Source: an uncultured Lachnospiraceae bacterium (GTDB lineage Bacteria; Bacillota; Clostridia; Lachnospirales; Lachnospiraceae). From it: a stretch of DNA of 64,000 bases. This document shows positions 58,009 through 64,000 of this stretch, piece after piece. The translations under genes and the position numbers were made by a program. Under the pieces are notes generated by a model that was not told the origin of the DNA, did not search any database, and was given only the letters and a program-made list of their open reading frames with translations. Where the stretch lies: positions 434,001-498,000 of the forward strand of contig CAJTQI010000002.1 in assembly GCA_910578645.1 (NCBI GenBank), read 5' to 3'. Within the stretch, counting starts at the first letter, position 1; each line of letters opens with the position of its first letter.

Positions 58009-59817
58009 ATGGGAAGAATTATCGGGATTGATTTGGGTACGACCAACAGTCTGGCGGCGGTATGGCAGGATGGAAAAAGCACGTTGATTCCTAATGCATT
58101 TGGGGAATACCTGACGCCCAGTGTGGTGAGCATAGGGGAGGGCGGCACGGTATATGTAGGGAAGACGGCGAAAGAACGACTCTCTTCCCATCCGCAGCAA
58201 AGCGCCTCCGTCTTTAAACGTTTCATGGGTACGCCGCGCAAATATAAGCTGGGGGACAGGACTTACCTGCCGGAAGAGCTTTCGGCGTTTGTTTTAAGGA
58301 AGTTAAAAGAAGACGCCGAGAATTATTTGGGTGAGCCGGTTTCAGAGGCTGTGGTCAGTGTTCCGGCGTATTTCAACGATATGGCGCGCAATGGGACGAA
58401 ACGTGCAGGCGTTTTGGCAGGGCTTAAGGTGGAACGTATCATCAATGAGCCTTCGGCAGCGGCGCTCGCCTGCCAGAACAGGAATCAGGAAGAAGACGCT
58501 AAGATGCTCGTGTTTGATTTCGGCGGCGGGACGTTGGACGTCTCCCTGGTGGAATGCTTTGACAACGTGATTGAGATTCTGGCTGTCAGTGGGGACAACC
58601 GGCTTGGCGGACGGGACTTTGACGGGGAGTTGGCTGACTACTTCATTCGCCTGGCGGATATCGACGATGCCTCCCTGACTCCCCAAACGAGAGAGATTAT
58701 CCGTAAGAGTGCGGAAGCCTGCAAGAAGGCTTTGACAGAAGAAAAGACTGCGGAAATGACAGTGAACTGTCCACAGCTTCGTAAAAAGGTGGAAATTTCC
58801 AGAAAAGACCTGGTAAAAATGTGTGCACTTTTGTTTGAACGGATGACGAAGCCGGTCAGACAGGTGCTCACGGACTCCAGGACGCCGGTTGACCAAATCG
58901 ACCATATTGTTTTGGTGGGCGGTTCTAGTAAGATGCCGGTGGTACAACAATATCTGAAACATATTCTGGGTCGGACGGATATGGAGACGATGGAGCCGGA
59001 CCATATGATTGCCCTTGGATGCGGTGTGTGCGCAGGGATTATGGAGCGGGACGAAGAGGTGAAAGATGTGCTGCTGACGGATATCTGTCCCTTCTCCCTG
59101 GGCGTGGGCGTGATGAATTACCAGGAGCAGGACAGGTCCCTTATGTCTTTTATTATAGAGCGCAATACGCCTCTTCCTGTCAGCCGTGAACAGACTTATG
59201 TGACGGCCCATGATTACCAGACTGCCATGTGTTTTGAAATCTATCAGGGCGAAGAAATGTACGCGGAAAACAATATATATTTGGGTGAAATATCATTTGA
59301 TATCCCGATAGAAAAAAAGGGAGAAGTGGCGTGTTTTGTCCGGTTTACATATGATATCAACGGTGTGTTGGAAGTTCAGGTGAGAATCCCCAGCATGGAC
59401 GAGGTGAAAAAACTTGTGATTGTCAACGAAGGGTTGGGGATGACGCAGGAGGAGATTGAGGAGAAACTAAAGGAATTAGAGAAAGTCAAAGTTAATCCGG
59501 CCAAAGAGGAAGAAAATCTTTTTGTCCTGGAATGGGGACAGCGCCTTTTTGCACAGTGTGTCCAGGAGGAAATACGCAATGATATCGTAAAAAAAATGCA
59601 GTATTTCCGTTATGTTATGTCACATGACGTCTATCACGTGCCGAGAGTGAGGAAGTATACGACGGTCTTTTTTGCCTATGTGGAAGGCATACTGAACAGT
59701 TTCCTGGTATTTCCCGACGGGGCGTCCGGGGATGGCGGCTGGTATGAAGAGATGGATGATGAGGAAAAGGAGATTGACAGCCTTTTCAACGAGTGGAATG
59801 AAGATAAAGAGGACTGA
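58009..59817 (+). CDS. Hsp70-family protein (HscC-like)
   Basis: 602 residues. The ATPase domain has GIDLGTTNSLAAVW at the start, SVPAYFND, FDFGGGTLDVSLVE and VLVGGSSKMPVVQ, as in DnaK. It is shorter than DnaK with a reduced C-terminal lid, typical of the HscC type. It probably assists a narrow set of proteins with its own J-protein partner, encoded next (59823). ATG 58009 follows GGAGGG. The earlier frame from 57934 lacks a site. It is not part of a grpE-dnaK-dnaJ operon. Confidence 0.9.
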   Translation: MGRIIGIDLGTTNSLAAVWQDGKSTLIPNAFGEYLTPSVVSIGEGGTVYVGKTAKERLSSHPQQSASVFKRFMGTPRKYKLGDRTYLPEELSAFVLRKLKEDAENYLGEPVSEAVVSVPAYFNDMARNGTKRAGVLAGLKVERIINEPSAAALACQNRNQEEDAKMLVFDFGGGTLDVSLVECFDNVIEILAVSGDNRLGGRDFDGELADYFIRLADIDDASLTPQTREIIRKSAEACKKALTEEKTAEMTVNCPQLRKKVEISRKDLVKMCALLFERMTKPVRQVLTDSRTPVDQIDHIVLVGGSSKMPVVQQYLKHILGRTDMETMEPDHMIALGCGVCAGIMERDEEVKDVLLTDICPFSLGVGVMNYQEQDRSLMSFIIERNTPLPVSREQTYVTAHDYQTAMCFEIYQGEEMYAENNIYLGEISFDIPIEKKGEVACFVRFTYDINGVLEVQVRIPSMDEVKKLVIVNEGLGMTQEEIEEKLKELEKVKVNPAKEEENLFVLEWGQRLFAQCVQEEIRNDIVKKMQYFRYVMSHDVYHVPRVRKYTTVFFAYVEGILNSFLVFPDGASGDGGWYEEMDDEEKEIDSLFNEWNEDKED

Positions 59818-59822
59818 TTGCG

Positions 59823-60629
59823 ATGGAAAATGAACACATATTCCGGTTATTGGAGATAGAGCCGACCGACGATAAGAAGGCAATCAAAAAGGCATATGCC
59901 AGGATGGTCAGGCAGTATCATCCGGAGGAGCAGCCGGAGAAATGGAAGGAAATCCACGATGCGTATGAGGCCGCCCTCGCCATGGCGGAGCGTTCCATGC
60001 AGCCGGTAGTGATGCCTGAACAAAGCGGCGGCAGTGGTTTGCCTGAAACGGAAACGGTCAGTGACGGCCTGGATTTGGCAGAAACAAGCAGTGACAGTGG
60101 GGATGAATTGGAGCCCCTGTTTGAAACGATGGGAGAATTGTCGGCCAGGCAGAAAGAAGCGAAACGGGAAGAGCAGCGTCAGGCGGCGGAGCAGCTTATG
60201 CAGGACATACAGGAACTGTTGGTGGACGGTCTGTTTGACCCTGTAGGGTGGGAAGAAGTTTTTAAGCCGGATAATGTAGAACTTTTGCTGAGCAATAAAG
60301 AGTATATGCACCGCTTCGGGGACTGCCTGGCCAAGTACAAGATTCATGTGAAAACATGGCAGCTTCTGAAGGAGAAACTGGGAGAACTGAGCGAGTACTA
60401 CCGCAGCCGTACCGAAGCGGAGGAGGATACGGTGGGCATACAGGGTGAAATAGACTATGCAGAGCGGAAAATGGATGCCGCACATTATGCCAACGTGGGA
60501 CAAAAGACCAGGGAAGGGGCGGCGCATTGTAAGAAAAAGCGCTTTTTGCGGGTAATAGTGGGCGTTGCTGCGGGAGTTATCATTATGACATTTGCGATGG
60601 TAGCGGTTCTTATGGTGATGTTTACGTAA
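59823..60629 (+). CDS. Tail-anchored J-domain protein with HPE in place of HPD
   Basis: 268 residues. A J-domain is at 1-60 with the usual helices (LLEIEPTDDKKAIKKAYARM), but the conserved HPD loop reads HPE (33-35). A linker and helical region follow, and a single hydrophobic helix (about 245-268) closes the protein, so it is probably held at the membrane with the J-domain inside the cell. It starts 5 bases after the Hsp70 stop. E. coli HscC has similar tail-anchored partners (DjlB/DjlC), which supports a dedicated pair. Whether HPE still stimulates ATPase is open. Confidence 0.85.
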   Translation: MENEHIFRLLEIEPTDDKKAIKKAYARMVRQYHPEEQPEKWKEIHDAYEAALAMAERSMQPVVMPEQSGGSGLPETETVSDGLDLAETSSDSGDELEPLFETMGELSARQKEAKREEQRQAAEQLMQDIQELLVDGLFDPVGWEEVFKPDNVELLLSNKEYMHRFGDCLAKYKIHVKTWQLLKEKLGELSEYYRSRTEAEEDTVGIQGEIDYAERKMDAAHYANVGQKTREGAAHCKKKRFLRVIVGVAAGVIIMTFAMVAVLMVMFT

Positions 60630-60686
60630 GAGTGGGCATGTGTGCCCTAGAAAATAAATAAAACGGTAAATAAGAAAGCAGGCAGA

Positions 60687-62024
60687 ATGGATAAAGACAG
60701 GAAAGTATATAAAAAAGTAAGCCGGGTAACAGGCGTAGCAGACAGAGACAGGAAAACCCATAGAAAAACAGAGCAGGGAAAAATATTGCCGGAGAGAGAT
60801 AAAAGACCGGATAGCGATAAGAAAAAAGATAAAACTCCAGGCCGGAAAGATTACGGTCCGGACAGGAAAACGGATTATGGAAGATGTCCCGTGATGAAAA
60901 AATGCGGTGGATGCCGTTATGTGGGCATGTCCTATGGGGAGCAGCTTAAAATCAAGCAGAAGACGGTAGAGAAGCTCTTGGGCGGATATGGCAAAATGGA
61001 TAAGATAATTGGCATGGAGCAGCCGGAACACTACCGCAATAAAGTACATGCCGTTTTTGATTTCCAGAAAGGCAGAGGAATTATATCGGGAATTTACAAG
61101 GAAGGGACACATGATGTGGTTCCGGTTGAGGAATGCCTGTTAGAAGACCGTAAGGCGGACCAGATTATTGGCTCTGTCAGGGAACTTGCAGGTTCTTTCA
61201 AGATAAAGGCTTACGATGAGGATACGGGGTATGGCCTTCTGCGCCATGTGCTTATCCGGGTTGGACATGCTACCGGACAGATTATGGTTGTATTAGTGCT
61301 TGGTTCGCCGATTCTTCCGTCTAAAAACAATTTTGTAAAAGCATTATGTAAACTGCATCCGGAAATCACGACGATTGTATTGAACGTAAACAATAAAAAG
61401 ACGAGTATGGTACTCGGCGACAAGGAGCATGTGCTTTATGGCAAGGGCTATATTGAGGATGTATTGTGTGGCAGGACGTTTCGCATTTCATCCAAATCTT
61501 TTTATCAGGTGAATGCGGTGCAGACAGAAAAGTTGTACGGTAAGGCAGCAGAGTATGCTTGTCTGACGGGAAAGGAAACGGTTATTGATGCATATTGCGG
61601 TATCGGTACTATCGGGCTTGCCGTGGCAGGGCATGTGAAGAAAGTTATCGGTGTGGAACTAAACCAGTCCGCCGTGCGGGATGCGGTGGCGAATGCGAAG
61701 ATTAACGGTATTAAAAACGCGGATTTTTACCAGAATGATGCGGGCAGGTTTATGATACAGTTGGCGGAAACGAAGGAAACTGTGGATGTGGTCTTCATGG
61801 ACCCGCCCAGAAGCGGAAGCACGGAGGAATTTATGGATGCCCTGGTAATGCTTGCCCCGGACAGAGTCGTCTATATTTCCTGCAACCCGGAGACGCTTGC
61901 AAGAGACTTAGGCTATCTGGCTAAAAAGAGCCGTTACCGCGCGGTGCGGATTACACCTGTGGACATGTTCCCCTTTACGGATAATATTGAAACAATCTGT
62001 TTGCTTACGAAGGAGAAAGGTTGA
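60687..62024 (+). CDS. 23S rRNA (uracil-5-)-methyltransferase, RlmD/RumA type
   Basis: 445 residues. An N-terminal basic tail (about 65 residues, Lys/Arg-rich) replaces the usual TRAM domain. A CGGC iron-sulfur motif (CPVMKKCGGCRYVGMSY) follows. The SAM-binding DAYCGIGTIGLAVAGHVKK, catalytic FMDPPRSGS and VVYISCNPETLARDL (Cys nucleophile) are classic for TrmA/RlmD. It methylates C5 of a uridine in 23S rRNA. The exact site cannot be read here. The start is ATG 60687 (AAGCAGG upstream). Confidence 0.88.
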   Translation: MDKDRKVYKKVSRVTGVADRDRKTHRKTEQGKILPERDKRPDSDKKKDKTPGRKDYGPDRKTDYGRCPVMKKCGGCRYVGMSYGEQLKIKQKTVEKLLGGYGKMDKIIGMEQPEHYRNKVHAVFDFQKGRGIISGIYKEGTHDVVPVEECLLEDRKADQIIGSVRELAGSFKIKAYDEDTGYGLLRHVLIRVGHATGQIMVVLVLGSPILPSKNNFVKALCKLHPEITTIVLNVNNKKTSMVLGDKEHVLYGKGYIEDVLCGRTFRISSKSFYQVNAVQTEKLYGKAAEYACLTGKETVIDAYCGIGTIGLAVAGHVKKVIGVELNQSAVRDAVANAKINGIKNADFYQNDAGRFMIQLAETKETVDVVFMDPPRSGSTEEFMDALVMLAPDRVVYISCNPETLARDLGYLAKKSRYRAVRITPVDMFPFTDNIETICLLTKEKG

Positions 62025-62077
62025 ATAAAATCTCTGATGAGCGGTTAAGTTCAACAAATTGAACATGTTCAGTTTGA

Positions 62078-62174
62078 ATTTGTGTCGAAGCGTCACAAAT
62101 TCTATTGATTGCAGAGCAGAATTTGAAATTCTGCTAGCATCCTCACAACAAAGCACTTCGGAATGGAGATAAGA
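62078..62174 (+). ncRNA. Structured leader of the MFS gene, related to that of deoB
   Basis: ATTTGTG and CACAAAT pair around CGAAGCG; CGAAG pairs with CTTCG near the end; an inner hairpin (GCAGAATTTGAAATTCTGC) lies between. It ends in GGAATGGAG, the ribosome site. Same order as the leader at 24758-24857, with both sides of the basal stem changed. Confidence 0.4.
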
Positions 62175-63371
62175 ATGAAAAACAGATACGATAAAACAAT
62201 CACAGCCTGTTTCGTGGGCTATATCGTGCAGGCGATTGTAAATAATTTTGTTCCGCTGTTGTTTCTGACATTTCAGAGGACATATGATATCCCCCTGTCT
62301 CAGATTACGTTGCTTGTGACCTTTAATTTCGGCGTGCAGCTTCTGGTGGACTTGTTGTCGGTGGGATTTGTGGATAGAATCGGATACCGTGTGTCTATAG
62401 TTATCGCTCACCTTATGGCAGCGGCAGGGTTAGTGCTTTTGACATTTTTGCCGGGAGTATTAAGGTCCCCTTTCATGGGGATTCTGATTGCGGTGATGGT
62501 GTATGCTATCGGCGGGGGACTGCTTGAAGTCCTGGTGAGCCCGGTGGTGGAAGCCTGCCCGTCGGACAATAAAGAAAAGGCAATGAGCATGCTGCATTCT
62601 TTCTACTGTTGGGGGCATGTGGGTGTGGTACTTCTTTCCACTTTATTTTTCCGGGTGTTTGGTATTGGGAACTGGAAGATTATGGCGCTTATATGGGCGG
62701 CTGTTCCTGTATGCAATGCCATTGCGTTTATGAAGGTTCCGATTGCCACGCTGATGGAAGAAGGGGTGGAAGGGCTGCGGTTAAAAGACTTGTTTGGCAT
62801 CAAAATTTTCTGGATTCTGCTTGTCATGATGGTATGCGCAGGGGCCAGTGAACAGGCTGTCAGCCAGTGGGCGTCTACCTTTGCGGAGAAGGGGCTTGGA
62901 ATCTCCAAGACGGCGGGGGACTTGGCAGGGCCCATGGCCTTTGCCGTTTTGATGGGAGCTTCTCGGGCTTTTTACGGGAAATACGGCGATAAGATTGATT
63001 TGGACAGATTTATGATTTACAGTAGTATTTTGTGCATTGTATCCTATCTTGGAGTGTCTCTAGTGTCGGTTCCACAGCTTAGCCTGGTGGCTTGTGCCGT
63101 CTGTGGACTTTCGGTGGGAATTATGTGGCCGGGAACATTCAGCAAGGCATCGGCTGCCCTGCCGCGGGGCGGAACGGCGATGTTTGCCCTGCTTGCACTG
63201 GGCGGGGACGTGGGATGTTCCGGGGGCCCTACACTGGTAGGGATGGTGTCCGGCGCGCTGGGCGACAACCTGAAAATGGGGATACTGGCAGGGATTGTTT
63301 TTCCGGCGTTATTGTTGACCGGGATTGTGTTGTGCAGGCGGAGTCCATCTGCAGACAGTCATTTGACATAA
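62175..63371 (+). CDS. Major facilitator superfamily transporter
   Basis: 398 residues and about 12 membrane helices. The pattern fits sugar- or nucleoside-type MFS permeases (LLVTFNFGVQLLVDLLSVGF, RIGYRVSIVIAHLMAAAG and ALGGDVGCSGGPTLVGMVSG). ATG 62175 is chosen because GGAG lies six bases upstream; ATG 62163 overlaps that site. A GH3 glycosidase follows 43 bases after the stop, so the pair may import and cleave an oligosaccharide. The substrate is unknown. Confidence 0.87.
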   Translation: MKNRYDKTITACFVGYIVQAIVNNFVPLLFLTFQRTYDIPLSQITLLVTFNFGVQLLVDLLSVGFVDRIGYRVSIVIAHLMAAAGLVLLTFLPGVLRSPFMGILIAVMVYAIGGGLLEVLVSPVVEACPSDNKEKAMSMLHSFYCWGHVGVVLLSTLFFRVFGIGNWKIMALIWAAVPVCNAIAFMKVPIATLMEEGVEGLRLKDLFGIKIFWILLVMMVCAGASEQAVSQWASTFAEKGLGISKTAGDLAGPMAFAVLMGASRAFYGKYGDKIDLDRFMIYSSILCIVSYLGVSLVSVPQLSLVACAVCGLSVGIMWPGTFSKASAALPRGGTAMFALLALGGDVGCSGGPTLVGMVSGALGDNLKMGILAGIVFPALLLTGIVLCRRSPSADSHLT

Positions 63372-63413
63372 AATAGTTTATGGTACATCTATCTTAGGAG
63401 AAAGGGAAAAATT

Positions 63414-64000
63414 ATGGACAGAGAAGAGGCAAGACGCAAGGCAAAGGAGCTTGTAGGACAGATGACACTGGAGGAGCGCGCCGGGCAGTTAAGATACGAT
63501 GCACCGGCGATTGAGAGGCTGGGAATCCCGGCATACAACTGGTGGAGCGAGAGTCTTCACGGGGTGGCGCGAGCAGGCACGGCGACGGTATTTCCCCAGG
63601 CTATCGGGATGGCGGCGTCTTTTGACGAGGAATTGCTTGAACAGGTGGCGGACTGTATTGCCACGGAAGGAAGAGCGAAATATAATGCGTATTCCGCTAA
63701 GGAAGACAGGGATATTTATAAAGGACTTACTTTCTGGTCCCCCAATGTGAATATTTTCCGTGACCCTAGATGGGGGAGGGGGCATGAGACTTATGGGGAA
63801 GACCCCTACCTCACATCAAGGCTTGGCGTGGCCTATGTAAAGGGCCTGCAGGGGGACGGGGAAGTCATGAAGGCCGCCGCCTGTGGGAAGCATTTCGCTG
63901 TGCATTCCGGGCCGGAGGCGGTGCGGCATGAGTTTAATGTGGAGCCCACTGCCAAGGATATGGAAGAGACTTATCTGCCTGCTTTTGAGGCGCTTGTGAA
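63414..64000 (+). CDS. Glycoside hydrolase family 3 beta-glycosidase (3' partial)
   Basis: 195 codons from ATG 63414 (GGAGAAAGGG upstream), cut by the window edge. The start MDREEARRKAKELVGQMTLE and motifs SLHGVARAGTATVFPQAIG, NVNIFRDPRWGRGHETYGED and AAACGKHFAVHSG are those of the N-terminal barrel of GH3 beta-xylosidase or beta-glucosidase enzymes. The catalytic Asp and C-terminal domain lie outside. There is no signal peptide, so it works inside the cell, perhaps on sugars brought in by the MFS transporter just upstream. Confidence 0.9.
   Translation, partial: MDREEARRKAKELVGQMTLEERAGQLRYDAPAIERLGIPAYNWWSESLHGVARAGTATVFPQAIGMAASFDEELLEQVADCIATEGRAKYNAYSAKEDRDIYKGLTFWSPNVNIFRDPRWGRGHETYGEDPYLTSRLGVAYVKGLQGDGEVMKAAACGKHFAVHSGPEAVRHEFNVEPTAKDMEETYLPAFEALV

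Noticed and set aside
59847..61112. Long minus-strand open frame of 421 residues opposite the J-protein and methyltransferase genes
   Set aside because: It shadows two clear plus-strand genes with known motifs, is rich in His/Phe/Cys typical of antisense readings, and has no domain.

Overview
The window looks like a chromosomal stretch of a gut-type Clostridia, most likely Lachnospiraceae. The reasons are low-to-middling GC, strong GGAGG-type ribosome sites, a T-box in front of thrS, the infC-rpmI-rplT operon, a SpoIID-like peptidoglycan-binding protein, an anaerobe-type A-type flavoprotein, Cys-rich DUF1540 protein and many plant-glycan enzymes. This is inferred from gene content; no rRNA or species marker is present. 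Genes run almost entirely on the plus strand; only fprA (8506-9663), a lipoprotein gene (14735-15259), a small membrane protein gene (16976-17173) and a pseudogene remnant are on the minus strand.

Layout. 1-4362: a cell-wall protein cut by the left edge, then a metal-efflux P-type ATPase with its ArsR-type repressor behind it and a 26-bp perfect palindrome as likely operator. 4547-9663: purA, a short-chain dehydrogenase with a LysR regulator, a HAD phosphatase and fprA. 10023-11887: a two-gene ATPase plus TOPRIM cassette resembling OLD/PARIS-type anti-phage modules. 12035-22590: tcdA, an AraC regulator with a decayed inverted copy of its effector domain beside it, an acyltransferase, a GH2 beta-mannosidase, a radical SAM protein and a MATE exporter. 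23179-26696: a Crp/Fnr regulator, then deoD and deoB for nucleoside salvage. 26850-30241: a secreted LysM/leucine-repeat protein and a GH4 alpha-galactosidase.

30301-38223 is the most unusual region: a dynamin-like GTPase (broken by a one-base shift in a C tract), a 166-residue unknown protein, a 1057-residue HerA/DUF87-type ATPase, an HEARH metallopeptidase-like protein and two small unknown proteins, closely packed on one strand. It fits no named system I can identify and is the best candidate for an undescribed system. At 40802-41706 there is a toxin-antitoxin pair in which a RelB/DinJ-like DNA-binding half is fused to a Fic-inhibiting helix and overlaps a Fic toxin gene.

42102-64000 is mostly housekeeping: SEC-C protein, T-box-thrS, a glycosyltransferase, DUF1540 protein, infC-rpmI-rplT (IF3 probably starts at AUU), glycerol-1-phosphate dehydrogenase plus ribulokinase, pepD, a thioesterase, tRNA-Pro, an HscC-like Hsp70 with a tail-anchored J-protein, an RlmD-type RNA methyltransferase, an MFS transporter and a GH3 glycosidase cut by the right edge.

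The spaces between genes carry several repeat families: a 300-320-bp hairpin-forming element flanked by TATAGG at four places, each just behind a terminator-like T-tract (one inside the thrS leader), with shorter relics at two more places; a second family built on CCTTTGTTCACTGAGGGTA, including a 277-bp element with 27-bp inverted ends; and a pair of related leader segments before deoB and the MFS gene with a covarying basal stem.
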